Assembly: GCF_038957035.1 (NCBI RefSeq)
Contig: NZ_CP152412.1
Coordinates: 372,001 to 436,000, forward strand
Direction: 5' to 3'
Length of the DNA: 64,000 nucleotides
Origin: Bradyrhizobium sp. B097
Lineage (GTDB): Bacteria; Pseudomonadota; Alphaproteobacteria; Rhizobiales; Xanthobacteraceae
The first letter of the stretch is position 1. Each line of letters starts with the position of its first letter. The notes below the pieces were generated by a model, which saw nothing but the letters and a program-made list of their open reading frames with translations, was not told where the DNA came from and ran no database searches. Shown here in pieces: positions 26,105 to 36,241 of this stretch. The position numbers and the translations under genes are program-made.

Positions 26105-27976
26105 ATGGACGTCGAATCCATCACCTCAGGCGCTCAACTCGTCGACGTGACCATTCCGCAGCTTCTGAACGCGCGACGGGCGGAGCGGCCCGAGACGGTC
26201 GCCTACAAGCAAAAGCGTCGCGGCGCATGGATCGCCGCGACCTGGCGGCAGTATTCGGGTCATGTGGCGAATCTGGCGGCCGCCCTGCAGCAGGCCGGGC
26301 TCGCGCGCGGTGACCGTGCGGCCATCATGGGCGATGTGTCCCAGGAATGGCTGCTGGCCGACATGGCGACGATCTGCGCCGGCGGCGTCATGGTCGGCGT
26401 GTATTTTACCTCGTCGCCGGAGGAAGTCGGTTACTACCTGAATGATTCCGGCGCCTCGTTCGTCTTTGTCGGCAGTGAGTTGCAGCTTGGCATCGTCCTG
26501 GCGTCCGGCCAGGCCGAAAGGTTGCGGAAGATCATTGTGCTCGATCCGGAATGGAACGGGATCGATGCGGCGGCGAACGTCATCTCGCTCAGCGCCTTTT
26601 GCGAAGGGATCTCGATCGACGCCGATGGATTTCTTCGCAAGCAGGTCGAGAAAGCGAGGGCCAGCGACCTGGTCAGCATCGGATACACATCCGGCACCAC
26701 CGGCTTTCCGAAGGGCGCGATGCTGACCCATTTGTCGCTGCTCGCCGGTGCGCACAGCGTGACGACGTTCAGCCCGAGGATGCGTTCCGACACGCACCGC
26801 GTCGTCGTGCATCTGCCGATGTCGCACACCGTCGCGCGCGCGCAAGCGACGACGTTGCCTTTGCTGGCCCGGATGGTGCCGCATTTCGGCGAGACCAGCA
26901 TGGAGTTCGCCCAGACCATCAAGGATGTGAAGCCGACGTATTTCACGGCGCCGCCCCGCTTCTATCAGCGGTTTGCCACCCAGATCCTCAGCATTGTCCA
27001 TTCCGGATCGGCGAAGCAGAAGCAGGACTATCAGTTTGCCATGACGATCGCCCGCAAGGCGCTCGACGACCGCCAGGCTGGCGGCACGCCGGATCCCCTG
27101 ATATCGGCGCTGTTCGCCGTGTGCCAGGACCAGATCTTTCGACCGCTGCTTGCTGAAGTCGGGTTCGAGGAGCTCGCGATCACCTACACATCTTCGGCTG
27201 CGATGCCGTCCGAACTCATGTCCCTTTGGCAGCTTTGGGGACTGCAGCTGAAGGAATGCTACGGCCAGACAGAACTGGTCGGCGCCAATCTGGTCCAGAT
27301 GGCGGAATGGCCGGAAGCCGGCACCGTTGGCGTGCCCGTGCATGATGCGGCCTGGGAGACGGCGGTTCTCGAGGACGGGGAGATGATTGTCCGGGGTCCG
27401 GGGCTCTTCGTCGGGTACTGGAACAAGCCGGAGGAAACCAAGGCAGCGCTGCGCGATGGGTGGCTCTACACCGGAGACATCGTGGATATCGGCCCGACAG
27501 GCCTGTTCAAGCTGGTCGATCGGAAGAAAGAGATCATCAACACGTCCAACGGAAAGTCCATCAGCCCGACGCAGATCGAGAATGAAATCCGGCACAGCCC
27601 GTTCATTTCCGAAGCCGCGGTGATCGGAGAGGGAAAGAAGTATCTCACCGCGTTGATTGAAGTCGACGCTGTTGCGACGATGGAGTGGGCGAGATCGCGC
27701 GACCTTCAGATCGTGCAGTACGCGGATCTGGCGGATTCCGAGATCGTCGTCCGGATGATCGAAGCCGAGATCGGCAAGGCCAACAGCAGGCTGGCCAGGG
27801 CGGAGCAGATCAAGGCCTTCCGGATCTTGCCGGAAGAGCTGTCCCCCGAGAATGGCGTGATGACGCCGACCAGGAAGAAGCGCCGGAGGCAGATCATCGA
27901 GAGATATCGCTCGTTGATCGATACGCTTTACGACGAGAGTGAAGACGATCTGGTCAAGGCCGAGATGAGAAGGTGA
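26105..27976 (+). CDS. Long-chain-type acyl-CoA synthetase (AMP-forming)
   Basis: A 623-residue ANL-superfamily ligase that activates a carboxylic acid through an acyl-AMP to its CoA thioester. The P-loop-like motif is IGYTSGTTGFPKGAM, the A5 motif ECYGQTELVG and the A7/A8 motifs LYTGDIVDIG and KLVDRKKEIINTSNGKSISP. The architecture matches the FAA1/FadD15 branch, which often handles long or branched acids. It starts one base after the upstream stop. It is the probable entry step by which imported acid is CoA-activated. Confidence 0.92.
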   Translation: MDVESITSGAQLVDVTIPQLLNARRAERPETVAYKQKRRGAWIAATWRQYSGHVANLAAALQQAGLARGDRAAIMGDVSQEWLLADMATICAGGVMVGVYFTSSPEEVGYYLNDSGASFVFVGSELQLGIVLASGQAERLRKIIVLDPEWNGIDAAANVISLSAFCEGISIDADGFLRKQVEKARASDLVSIGYTSGTTGFPKGAMLTHLSLLAGAHSVTTFSPRMRSDTHRVVVHLPMSHTVARAQATTLPLLARMVPHFGETSMEFAQTIKDVKPTYFTAPPRFYQRFATQILSIVHSGSAKQKQDYQFAMTIARKALDDRQAGGTPDPLISALFAVCQDQIFRPLLAEVGFEELAITYTSSAAMPSELMSLWQLWGLQLKECYGQTELVGANLVQMAEWPEAGTVGVPVHDAAWETAVLEDGEMIVRGPGLFVGYWNKPEETKAALRDGWLYTGDIVDIGPTGLFKLVDRKKEIINTSNGKSISPTQIENEIRHSPFISEAAVIGEGKKYLTALIEVDAVATMEWARSRDLQIVQYADLADSEIVVRMIEAEIGKANSRLARAEQIKAFRILPEELSPENGVMTPTRKKRRRQIIERYRSLIDTLYDESEDDLVKAEMRR

Positions 27977-28072
27977 TCTGAGCGGACGCATCTGCCGCGT
28001 GCGTCGCCAGTCATCGAGCTTTTCGATTGGATCGCCTCAATATTCATGCAGCCGACTGAGGGGAAACGTCAC

Positions 28073-29305
28073 ATGATGAATCGCAACGAAAGTGGTCTGA
28101 CGCGCCGTGCGCTGCTCGGCAGCAGCGTTGGCGCCGCCGCCGGGCTGGTATCGTGGCCGGCGAAGGCAACCGCTCCCGGCAAGGTGCGGGTCGGCGCGAT
28201 CAATCCGAGCAGCGGCGTTTTGGCGTTTCCCGGCCAGGCCTGTGTGCGCGGGATCGACGCCGGTGCGAAGTTCGCCAAGGAGAAGTTCGGAATAGACATG
28301 GAAATCAACCATGCCGATACGCAGAGCAGGCCGGAGAACGGGCGAATTGCCGCCGAGAACCTGATCCGGCAGGGCTGCACGGTGCTCATCGGGGCCTGGG
28401 ACTCCGGCGCAACCATATCCGCGCTGCAGGCCGCGGAAGCGGCAAAGGTCCCGATGGTGGTGCATATCGCGAGTGCGACCCAGGTGACTTCGCAGGGTTT
28501 CACCCAGGTCTTTCGTTACTATCCGACGTCGCTGACGGTCGTCAGGAAGTCGCTGATCGAACTGAAGTCGCTCTTGTCGTCGCTCAAGGATGTGCCGACG
28601 AGTGCGGCCATCATGCATCTCAACAACACGATGGGGCAATCGACCGCGGCCAGCATCGATCAGGCCTGGACGGAGCTCGATGTCCCTCTGAAGATTGCCC
28701 AGTACATCCCATACGACGAGAAGGCCAGGGATCTCTCGGTCGAGGTGGCAAAGGCGAAAGCCTCGGGCGCCGACGCGCTGGTATCGGTGACGCGCGTCAA
28801 CGATGCCATCATGATCATCCGGGAATGCGTCAAGCAGGGATGGAATCCCAAATTGATCTTCTCGCCGAACTCGAATGGCGTGCAGGACAAGGCATACTAC
28901 GACGCATTGGGTAAATACGGCGACGGCGCGATCCTGTCGACGCTGTGGCACAACCCGAAGGCTCCCGACGCCGCAGCGATCCTCAAGCAGTTTGCGTCCG
29001 ACTATCCAAACGACTGGCTTGACGCCAATTCGGGATGCGCGTTCGAAGCCGTGCAGATCGTTGCGGATGCCGTGAGCCGCGCCGGTTCTTCTGAATCGGC
29101 GGCCATCCATGCCGCGCTCAAGACGACCGATATGACGCCGATCCTGATGTCCAGCGGCAGGATCAAGTTCGATGCCAGCGGTCAAAACATGGGAGGCGAC
29201 GTGACTCTGCTGCAGGGGCAGAACGGCAGGCCGCGCGTGGTAGCGCCGCAAGCCGTGGCCGAGGCAACCCTCCAGTACCCGCTGGTGCCGTTCAATTCGA
29301 GATAG
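28073..29305 (+). CDS. HAAT-type ABC transporter substrate-binding protein (Tat signal)
   Basis: A 410-residue periplasmic binding protein of the branched-chain amino acid type (Peripla_BP_6). The N terminus carries a twin-arginine-like signal, LTRRALLGSSVGAAAGLVS, with predicted cleavage near ATA. The mature start VRVGAINPSSGVLAFPGQ and the domain with LIGAWDSGATISALQAAE are typical. ATG 28073 is chosen because GAGGGGAAA stands seven bases before it. It completes the importer formed by livHMGF, lying nine kilobases downstream but on the same strand. Cargo unknown. Confidence 0.9.
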   Translation: MMNRNESGLTRRALLGSSVGAAAGLVSWPAKATAPGKVRVGAINPSSGVLAFPGQACVRGIDAGAKFAKEKFGIDMEINHADTQSRPENGRIAAENLIRQGCTVLIGAWDSGATISALQAAEAAKVPMVVHIASATQVTSQGFTQVFRYYPTSLTVVRKSLIELKSLLSSLKDVPTSAAIMHLNNTMGQSTAASIDQAWTELDVPLKIAQYIPYDEKARDLSVEVAKAKASGADALVSVTRVNDAIMIIRECVKQGWNPKLIFSPNSNGVQDKAYYDALGKYGDGAILSTLWHNPKAPDAAAILKQFASDYPNDWLDANSGCAFEAVQIVADAVSRAGSSESAAIHAALKTTDMTPILMSSGRIKFDASGQNMGGDVTLLQGQNGRPRVVAPQAVAEATLQYPLVPFNSR

Positions 29306-29347
29306 AGCATCGCCGGCCGCGGCTCAGGATACGAAGTCGCAAGCTGC

Positions 29348-30211
29348 TTATTCGACCGGCTCGCGGCTGACGAAGCTGGACCGCTCGGCGAGGAAGCGAC
29401 GAGGGCTCTTGCCCATCGCCTTCTTGAACATGGTGATGAAAGCGCTGGGCGTCTCGTAGCCCAGATCGAGTGATACGGCTTGTACGGAAGATCCGTCCGA
29501 TAGTCGCTGCAACGCGACCAGGATGTGAAGCCGCTGTCGCCAGCGCCCGAACGTCATCCCGGTTTCCTTGAATACCAGACGGGCGAATGTGCGCTCGCTC
29601 ATCGCGTATCGAGCAGCCAACTCGTCGACCGTACTCCGATCGGCCGGATCATTGAGCAGAGATGCGGCCAGATGCTGCAATCGGCTATCCGCGGAGATCG
29701 GCAGGTACATCTGTTCGGTCGACATCTGCACCAGTTCGTCGAGCAGGACGCGACCCAGTCGGCTTGTCGGCCCGTCGATCGGATACAGGGGCGGGAAGAG
29801 CGACAATCGATGGATCAACTCGCGCACCAGCGACGATATCGTGAACGTGCAGCAGGTGGTCGGAAGCGTGCTGGCCTGCGGATCGATGAAGACGACGTAG
29901 ACCTTTTTCGCGCCTGACATGCAGTTGCTGTGCAGGACTCCGGCGGGTATCCACACCGCACCCTGCGGCGGAACGATCCACAGTCCTCCCGGTGCGCGGC
30001 ACATGACCGATCCATGAGAGGCCACCACCAACTGGCCCTTCTTGTGCGAATGGAGCGGCAGCTCATCGTTGCCCTGACCTGTCTCGATGGACATGGAGAC
30101 AATCGGCCGGTCGAACTGGTCCGGATCGATCGGATCGTAATTGATCCGAACGTCGGGCACGTTCATTCGGGCAAAGCCCGGATCTGTTTCAAAGGCGGGC
30201 GACGTGCGCAT
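29348..30211 (-). CDS. AraC-family transcriptional regulator with cupin sensor domain
   Basis: About 287 residues. The N-terminal cupin-like half (residues 25-130; HSHKKGQLVVASHGSVMC, VWIPAGVLHSN) is followed by a C-terminal double helix-turn-helix (about 180-280; ERTFARLVFKETGMTFGRWRQ and LGYETPSAFITMFKKAMG). An in-frame TTG at 30241 would add ten residues. It lies tail-to-tail with the binding-protein gene (43 bp apart) and is the second candidate regulator of the catabolic cluster, along with the Lrp-type protein. The effector is unknown. Confidence 0.88.
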   Translation of the reverse strand: MRTSPAFETDPGFARMNVPDVRINYDPIDPDQFDRPIVSMSIETGQGNDELPLHSHKKGQLVVASHGSVMCRAPGGLWIVPPQGAVWIPAGVLHSNCMSGAKKVYVVFIDPQASTLPTTCCTFTISSLVRELIHRLSLFPPLYPIDGPTSRLGRVLLDELVQMSTEQMYLPISADSRLQHLAASLLNDPADRSTVDELAARYAMSERTFARLVFKETGMTFGRWRQRLHILVALQRLSDGSSVQAVSLDLGYETPSAFITMFKKAMGKSPRRFLAERSSFVSREPVE

Positions 30212-30803
<592 letters not shown>

Positions 30804-30946
30804 CCGTTGAGACGTCTTCCGCGGTAGAGGACCTCGCTACGGCCTGGCCAGGTGCCGGGATGGCGGCACATGCCTTTTGGCGGTTGATGACCAGCCACCG
30901 CAGTTTCCTCGTCACAAGGATGCTTCCCCAACGGCGGCCTGCCTTC

Positions 30947-30981
30947 GACATTCTGTCCCGTGGCGCGCGGACAAATTGTCC
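30947..30981 (+). promoter_or_regulatory. Activator site pair A (GACA-N3-TGTC twice)
   Basis: Two palindromes, GACATTCTGTC (30947-30957) and GACAAATTGTC (30970-30980), centres 23 bp apart. The downstream centre lies 60 bp before the GG of the -24 element at 31035. The same arrangement recurs at five other places in the cluster. I infer binding sites for the local NtrC-type activator. Confidence 0.82.
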
Positions 30982-31032
30982 TTCGTGAATGCGGTCGAAT
31001 CACCAAGCGTCTGATGTGACGTGGTTTCCTGA

Positions 31033-31049
31033 TTGGCATGTCTGTTGCT
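31033..31049 (+). promoter_or_regulatory. Sigma-54 promoter A (hdeD-grpE)
   Basis: TTGGCATG-TCTG-TTGCT matches the sigma-54 consensus (TTGGCACG-N4-TTGCW) with the required GG/GC spacing. Expected transcript start is about 31060, giving a leader of about 90 nt to hdeD. Confidence 0.85.
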
Positions 31050-31152
31050 CCGGTGTGCCGTGGCGAGTGTGCTGTGGCGGGAGGCCTTCACGCCTGAGTG
31101 CCGGTTGCACATGGCTGAAGCGGGCTCGCCGGTTCGACTCTCGGAGGGTCCT

Positions 31153-31716
31153 ATGACAACCACAAATCATGCGTCCATGCTGTCCCGCGCGTTTGCGGAC
31201 GTGCACGCCAAGTGGGGCTGGTTCGTCGGCCTCGGGCTCGTCTTCATTGTCCTGGGTGCCGTCGCAGCCGGCAACCTGCTGCTGGCGACAATCGTGACGG
31301 TCTACTACGTGAGCGCGGGAATGATCGTCGCCGGGGTCATGCAGATCGTGCAGTCGCTCCGCGTGAAGACCTGGGGCGGCTTCCTGTGGTGGATGCTCAG
31401 CGGCGTCCTTTACACGGCCGCCGGCGTCGTGACATCGATGAATCCGCTGCTTGCCTCGGTCTTTCTGACATTGATGCTGGCTCTGCTCACGGTTGCTTCG
31501 GGCGCTGCCCGTCTCTGGCTCGGATTCCAGGCGCGAACGGACCACGGCTGGGGCTGGATCGTTGCCTCGGGTGTCGTCACCGCGATCGCAGGGCTCGTTT
31601 TCTTGCTTGGCTGGCCGGTCAACAGTCTGTGGTTGCTTGGCCTTGTTCTGGCGCTCGATCTCGTTTTCCAGGGGTGCGCGCTTGTCGGCCTCGGCCTGCG
31701 GTTCCGCGCAGCCTAG
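31153..31716 (+). CDS. hdeD: HdeD-family membrane protein (DUF308)
   Basis: A 187-residue inner-membrane protein with about six helices arranged as repeated DUF308 pairs (WFVGLGLVFIVLGAVAAG; GGFLWWMLSGVLYTAAGVV; WIVASGVVTAIAGLVFLLGWP). The family is named for E. coli HdeD, linked to acid resistance; hdeD is also a regular member of heat-resistance islands in enterobacteria. ATG 31153 follows GGAGGG at 31143-31148. It is the first gene after sigma-54 promoter A and is followed 52 bp later by grpE, so they form one operon. Molecular activity is not established for the family. Confidence 0.88.
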   Translation: MTTTNHASMLSRAFADVHAKWGWFVGLGLVFIVLGAVAAGNLLLATIVTVYYVSAGMIVAGVMQIVQSLRVKTWGGFLWWMLSGVLYTAAGVVTSMNPLLASVFLTLMLALLTVASGAARLWLGFQARTDHGWGWIVASGVVTAIAGLVFLLGWPVNSLWLLGLVLALDLVFQGCALVGLGLRFRAA

Positions 31717-31768
31717 CGCATACGCCGGTGGAACAGGAAAGCGCTGTCCGCTTGCAAGGGAGGACTAG

Positions 31769-32386
31769 ATGACGGAGCGAAAATGGCCACCCGACGACGA
31801 TCCGCGCGGACACCGCCCGGGAGGTTCGGCTCACACGTTGCCGACCGCGAGCGATGCCCTGCCTGACCCCGGAGGCGCGGCGGATTCCGGGAGAGCCGTA
31901 GCAAGCGATCGTTCGTCGGAGGATCGCACCCAACTCCTCGCTGAGAATGCCGAGCTCAAGGACCGCTTGCTGCGTGCATTGGCCGAGGTGGAGAACACAC
32001 GCCGTCGCGCCGAGCGCGATCTCGACAACATGCGCCAATACGCGATCACGAAATTTGCCGGCGATATGCTCATCGTGGCCGATAACCTGGAGCGAGCCAT
32101 TGCCAGCATCCCCGCCGGTGTCCGGGAACCGGAGGCGGCGCTGAGGGCTCTGGTTGAAGGTGTCGGCCTCACCGAGAAGGAGTTGCTGCGCGCGTTGGAA
32201 GAGCACGGCATCAGGAAGCTCGATCCCGTCGGCGAACGGTTCGATCCCAATTTCCACGAGGCATTGTTCGAGGTACCGGATCCGTCCGTACCGCGCGGCA
32301 CCGTGATGAAGGTTCTGCAGCCGGGCTACGCGATCGGCTCCCGCGCATTGCGTCCCGCGAAGGTCGGCATCGCGAGTGGGGCATGA
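31769..32386 (+). CDS. grpE: GrpE nucleotide exchange factor
   Basis: A 205-residue co-chaperone that releases ADP from DnaK. A disordered N-terminal part (about 1-50) leads to a long coiled coil (LLAENAELKDRLLRALAEVENTRRRAERD) and the C-terminal beta-wing region with the family end motif GTVMKVLQPGYAIGSRALRPAKVGIA. The ribosome site is AGGGAGGA five bases before ATG. It is transcribed with hdeD and lies one promoter upstream of the hsp20-dnaK group. This is probably an accessory copy, since a housekeeping grpE is expected elsewhere. Confidence 0.93.
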   Translation: MTERKWPPDDDPRGHRPGGSAHTLPTASDALPDPGGAADSGRAVASDRSSEDRTQLLAENAELKDRLLRALAEVENTRRRAERDLDNMRQYAITKFAGDMLIVADNLERAIASIPAGVREPEAALRALVEGVGLTEKELLRALEEHGIRKLDPVGERFDPNFHEALFEVPDPSVPRGTVMKVLQPGYAIGSRALRPAKVGIASGA

Positions 32387-32405
32387 AAACCCATCCCGCT
32401 CCACC

Positions 32406-32439
32406 GACAACTTGTCCTGCACGGCAGAGACAAAATGTC
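32406..32439 (+). promoter_or_regulatory. Activator site pair B
   Basis: GACAACTTGTC (32406-32416) and GACAAAATGTC (32429-32439), centres 23 bp apart. The downstream centre is 60 bp before the GG of promoter B at 32494, identical to the spacing at pair A. Confidence 0.83.
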
Positions 32440-32491
32440 CGCCGTCGCGATCGATGGGCCTCTAAGTCGTTGTTACCGTTGGCGGCAGGGG

Positions 32492-32508
32492 ATGGCATGC
32501 CCGTTGCA
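32492..32508 (+). promoter_or_regulatory. Sigma-54 promoter B (hsp20-dnaK group)
   Basis: ATGGCATG-CCCG-TTGCA, correct -24/-12 spacing. Expected transcript start is near 32519, giving a short leader of about 34 nt. The likely operon could reach through dnaK and the cbpA/cbpM genes to the two-component genes, which would make the system self-regulating; the operon's end is not seen. Confidence 0.85.
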
Positions 32509-32552
32509 AAGAAGAGCCCGGATTAAAGAGTCCGTCGTCTTACAGGGAGAGA

Positions 32553-33149
32553 ATGATGGCGCCGAATTCCACCGCACCTGTTCGATCAGGCGTTCCGATT
32601 CAGCGTGATATCGAAGCTCCCTTCCATTCGCTCCATCACGAGATCAATCGGCTGTTCGGCGAGGTCTTCCTGCATGGCCGTCTTCATCATCAGTCGCGTC
32701 CCAACGTCGATCAGCAGGGCCCCTTCATGCCCAGCATCAATGTGAGTGAGACCGATGGCGAGATGCGGATCAGCGCCGACCTCCCCGGTGTGAGGGCGGA
32801 GGATATCGACGTTACGCTCGTCGATGACATCCTCACCATCCGCGCGGAGAAGACGCTGGATCGGACGGACGACAAGGAGAACTTCCACGTCCTCGAGCGC
32901 TCCTACGGCACATTGCTCCGCACGTTGCGCCTGCCTTATTCGGTCGACGCCGACAAGATGAAGGCCGACTTCGACAATGGCGTTCTGACGGTGACGTTGC
33001 CGATCAACAGGGAGAAGGAACACGTCCGCAGAATACCCGTTCATGCTGCCGCGCAGAGTAGCGAAGCGCCGGCGCCGGACCGGAACAAAGCCGGCGCGGC
33101 CGCACCGGAAGTGGCGTACAATGCCGATCCGAAGCCGAAGGCGTCATGA
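32553..33149 (+). CDS. Hsp20-family small heat-shock protein 1
   Basis: A 198-residue ATP-independent holdase. The alpha-crystallin domain (about 60-150) has the typical MPSINVSETDGEMRISADLPGV start, IDVTLVDDILTIRAEK and the A-x-x-x-n-G-v-L-t motif as DNGVLTVTLP. An N-terminal arm of about 55 residues (His-rich around HGRLHHQSR) and a C-terminal tail with the IPV anchor (VRRIPVHA) are present, so it can form large oligomers. It would hand clients to the DnaK and ClpB encoded nearby. First gene behind sigma-54 promoter B. Confidence 0.93.
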   Translation: MMAPNSTAPVRSGVPIQRDIEAPFHSLHHEINRLFGEVFLHGRLHHQSRPNVDQQGPFMPSINVSETDGEMRISADLPGVRAEDIDVTLVDDILTIRAEKTLDRTDDKENFHVLERSYGTLLRTLRLPYSVDADKMKADFDNGVLTVTLPINREKEHVRRIPVHAAAQSSEAPAPDRNKAGAAAPEVAYNADPKPKAS

Positions 33150-33340
33150 GACGTGCATCGTGCTGGAGATCGAGCGGGTCTGCGCCAGGCCTTGCTGGCC
33201 ATTGCGCCACCCATATCGACGAACGACACGCACACGCATTGGACGCCGATAGCTTCGCCGCGCCGGAATGGTGGTCAGGCGAGCAACCTGCACCAGTTCG
33301 GTGAAGAACAGCGAAACAGGAAAAACAGGAGGGTGCGACA

Positions 33341-35239
33341 GTGGGAAAAGTAATCGGTATTGATCTCGGAACGACGAACTCCTGCGTTGCCGTCATGGAC
33401 GGCAAGAACCCGCGCATCATTGAGAATGCGGAAGGAATGCGCACAACACCGTCGGTCGTGGCGTTCACGAGCGACGGCGAGCGCCTCGTGGGTCAGCCCG
33501 CACGCCGCCAGGCGGTGACAAATCCCACCAACACCATCTTCGCGGTGAAGCGCCTGATCGGCCGTCGCTATGACGATCCGATGGTCGAGAAGGACAAAAA
33601 GCTCGTCCCCTACACGATCATCAAGGCCTCGAACGGCGATGCCTGGGTCGAGGCCGGCGGGAAGTCCTATTCGCCGTCGCAGATATCGGCGTTCATCCTG
33701 CAGAAGATGAAGGAGACCGCCGAGGCCAACCTTGGCGAGAAGATCACGCAGGCGGTCATCACCGTCCCCGCCTATTTCAACGACGCGCAACGGCAGGCGA
33801 CCAAGGATGCCGGCAAGATCGCAGGCCTGGAGGTGCTGCGCATCATCAACGAGCCGACGGCCGCAGCGCTCGCCTATGGTCTGGAGAAGAAGAAGCAAAG
33901 CAAGATCGCGGTTTACGATCTCGGCGGCGGTACGTTCGACATCTCCATTCTCGACATCGGCGACGGCGTGTTCGAGGTCAAGGCCACCAACGGGGACACC
34001 TTCCTCGGCGGTGAAGATTTCGACATGCGGCTGGTGAATTACCTGGCCGACGAGTTCCAGAAGGAGCAGGGCATCGATCTGCGCAAGGACAACCTCGCCC
34101 TGCAGCGGCTCAAGGAAGCCGCAGAGAAGGCCAAGATCGAGCTCTCGACCACGACGCAGACCGAGATCAACCTTCCGTTCATCACGGCCGACGCATCAGG
34201 TCCCAAGCATCTCCAGGTCAAGCTGACCCGCGCAAAGTTCGAATCCCTGGTCGACGACCTCGTGCAACGGACCATCGAGCCCTGCCTCAATGCCCTCAAG
34301 GACGCGGGCCTCAAGGCCCAGGATATCAACGAGGTCGTTCTGGTCGGCGGAATGACCCGCATGCCGAAGATCCAGGAGATCGTGCAGAAGATCTTCGGGA
34401 AGGAGCCGCACAAGGGTGTCAACCCCGACGAGGTTGTAGCGATCGGCGCGGCGATCCAGGCCGGCGTGCTGCAGGGTGACGTCAAGGACGTTCTGCTGCT
34501 GGACGTCACGCCCCTGTCGCTTGGTCTCGAGACGCTGGGTGGTGTGTTTACGCGCCTGATCGAGCGAAACACCACCGTTCCGGCGAAGAAGAGCCAGGTG
34601 TTCTCGACAGCCGAAGACAATCAGAATGCGGTGACCATTCGCGTCTTCCAGGGCGAGCGCGAAATGGCCGCCGACAACAAACTGCTCGGGCAGTTCGACC
34701 TGATGGGTATTGCCCCGGCGCCGCGCGGTGTGCCGCAGATCGAAGTCACGTTCGATATCGACGCCAACGGCATCGTCAACGTTTCGGCGAAGGACAAGGC
34801 GACTGGCAAGGAGCAGCGCATCCAAATCCAGGCGTCCGGCGGCCTCTCCGAAGCCGACATCGAGCGCATGATCAGGGAGGCCGAGGCGCACGCGGTCGAG
34901 GACAAGAAGCGCAAGGAAGCGGTCGAGGCGAAGAACACCGCAGAGGCGCTGCTGCATTCCGCGGAAAAGACGGTCGCTGAGCATGGCTCCAAGCTTTCCG
35001 ACACGGACCGTCGCGGCATCGAGAACGCCATGTCGGATCTGCGCGAGGCGCTGAAAGGCGACGATGCGGCTGCGATCACCACCAAGGCGAGTGTGCTCCA
35101 GCAGAGCGTGATGAAGCTGGGTGAGGCGATCCACACCGCGTCGCAAGGGACATCCGGCGCCAGCCCGGGTCACGATGACAGCAACGTCGTCGATGCCGAG
35201 TTTACGGAGATCGGCGACGACGAGAAGAAGTCGATGTAG
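33341..35239 (+). CDS. dnaK: Hsp70 chaperone DnaK (cluster copy)
   Basis: A 632-residue Hsp70 starting at GTG 33341 with CAGGAGGG upstream. The ATPase domain (1-380) shows [17 protein letters not shown], the connect motifs and [19 protein letters not shown]; the substrate domain follows (about 390-600) and the tail ends in [12 protein letters not shown], the usual acidic DnaK terminus. Complete in length. With GrpE, a CbpA-type J-protein, Hsp20 and ClpB it gives a full disaggregation set in one cluster. A housekeeping dnaK-dnaJ pair would be expected elsewhere; this copy's promoter context points to sigma-54 rather than heat-shock sigma control. Confidence 0.95.
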   Translation: MGKVIGIDLGTTNSCVAVMDGKNPRIIENAEGMRTTPSVVAFTSDGERLVGQPARRQAVTNPTNTIFAVKRLIGRRYDDPMVEKDKKLVPYTIIKASNGDAWVEAGGKSYSPSQISAFILQKMKETAEANLGEKITQAVITVPAYFNDAQRQATKDAGKIAGLEVLRIINEPTAAALAYGLEKKKQSKIAVYDLGGGTFDISILDIGDGVFEVKATNGDTFLGGEDFDMRLVNYLADEFQKEQGIDLRKDNLALQRLKEAAEKAKIELSTTTQTEINLPFITADASGPKHLQVKLTRAKFESLVDDLVQRTIEPCLNALKDAGLKAQDINEVVLVGGMTRMPKIQEIVQKIFGKEPHKGVNPDEVVAIGAAIQAGVLQGDVKDVLLLDVTPLSLGLETLGGVFTRLIERNTTVPAKKSQVFSTAEDNQNAVTIRVFQGEREMAADNKLLGQFDLMGIAPAPRGVPQIEVTFDIDANGIVNVSAKDKATGKEQRIQIQASGGLSEADIERMIREAEAHAVEDKKRKEAVEAKNTAEALLHSAEKTVAEHGSKLSDTDRRGIENAMSDLREALKGDDAAAITTKASVLQQSVMKLGEAIHTASQGTSGASPGHDDSNVVDAEFTEIGDDEKKSM

Positions 35240-35388
35240 CGAGGCTGCGGCCGGGGTCTCCCGCGCATACACAAATGTCGGCTGGTCCGGGCGACGCGAA
35301 TTGCCCGGGCCGCCTCGATCGGATCACTCAGGCTCTATCCTTGATGCCCAGTAGGCATCGTCTTCCAACTCACAAAAGGGGGTTTCTC

Positions 35389-35886
35389 ATGCGACGTCAT
35401 CGGGGTCTTTCCATCGTTATTGCCGCCACCATGCTGAGCGCGCTGGTGTCGTCCGGCCTTGCGCAGCAACCGGCGCAACCGGCACAGAAGGTGCAAGTCG
35501 GCGTGCTCGAGTGCCTTGGCGGCGCGACCGTCGGATTCCTCGTGGGGGCTGTTGTCAATCTTCGATGTGTCTTGCGGATCAACGGAATGCCGGAAGACTA
35601 CTACGTAGCGACAATGCAGAAGCTCGGTCTCGATATCGGCTTCACGGAGACCACGGCGCTTGCCTGGAATGTATTTGCACCCGTAGTGCAGCCCGGTCGC
35701 GGCGACCTTGCCGGTACCTATGTCGGGGTCGATGCCATGGCGGCGGCCGTGGTGGGTGTGGGCGGAAACGTGCTGCTCGGCGGCTCGAACAACAGCATCG
35801 CGCTGCAACCGCTCAGCGTTCAGGCGTCGACCGGCGTGATCATTGCCGCCGGCGTCGAGAGCCTCACCCTGCAACCGGGGCGATGA
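35389..35886 (+). CDS. DUF992-family exported protein
   Basis: A 165-residue protein with a signal peptide (about residues 1-27, cleavage after GLAQ) and a DUF992-like domain (VGVLECLGGATVGFLVGAV, a Cys pair, then GVDAMAAAVVGVGGNVLLGG and the end SVQASTGVIIAAGVESLTLQ). The family is common in rhizobiales and has no known activity. Ribosome site AAAAGGGGG; 149 bp after dnaK with no promoter recognised between. Confidence 0.82.
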   Translation: MRRHRGLSIVIAATMLSALVSSGLAQQPAQPAQKVQVGVLECLGGATVGFLVGAVVNLRCVLRINGMPEDYYVATMQKLGLDIGFTETTALAWNVFAPVVQPGRGDLAGTYVGVDAMAAAVVGVGGNVLLGGSNNSIALQPLSVQASTGVIIAAGVESLTLQPGR

Positions 35887-35969
35887 CGCGGAGCGTTGCG
35901 TTCAAGAGCCGTTCGGTCTTCTGAATCGAATGCCAGCCACAAGGCTCCTCGCAGGATCAGGGAGAAACC

Positions 35970-36152
35970 ATGGCGATAGATCACGGAGGCAATGGACAGC
36001 TAGACGACGGCAAGCCGCGTTTGACGGAGGATGACATCGCGCGGGCCAAGCTCGGCCCGCGGGGTGTGCCGGAGGCGCCGGATCAGGCGCGGATGACGCC
36101 GCAGCAGGCCAAGAACTATCCAAGATACGTGGACCCGGGACATGTTGCGTAA
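35970..36152 (+). CDS. Small hydrophilic protein (60 aa)
   Basis: A 60-residue charged protein with AGGGAGAAACC before ATG 35970. Sequence runs [22 protein letters not shown] and ends [10 protein letters not shown]. No membrane segment or known domain. It lies between the DUF992 gene and the J-protein gene on the same strand. The frame is supported by its ribosome site and position; function unknown. Confidence 0.6.
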   Translation: MAIDHGGNGQLDDGKPRLTEDDIARAKLGPRGVPEAPDQARMTPQQAKNYPRYVDPGHVA

Positions 36153-36241
36153 CATCAGCCTGCCATCGAATAGCACCGCGGCTCGCGAACTCCTCCGTCG
36201 CGCGATCCAGACATGCCGATGGCGATGCCGGGAGAGCTGAG

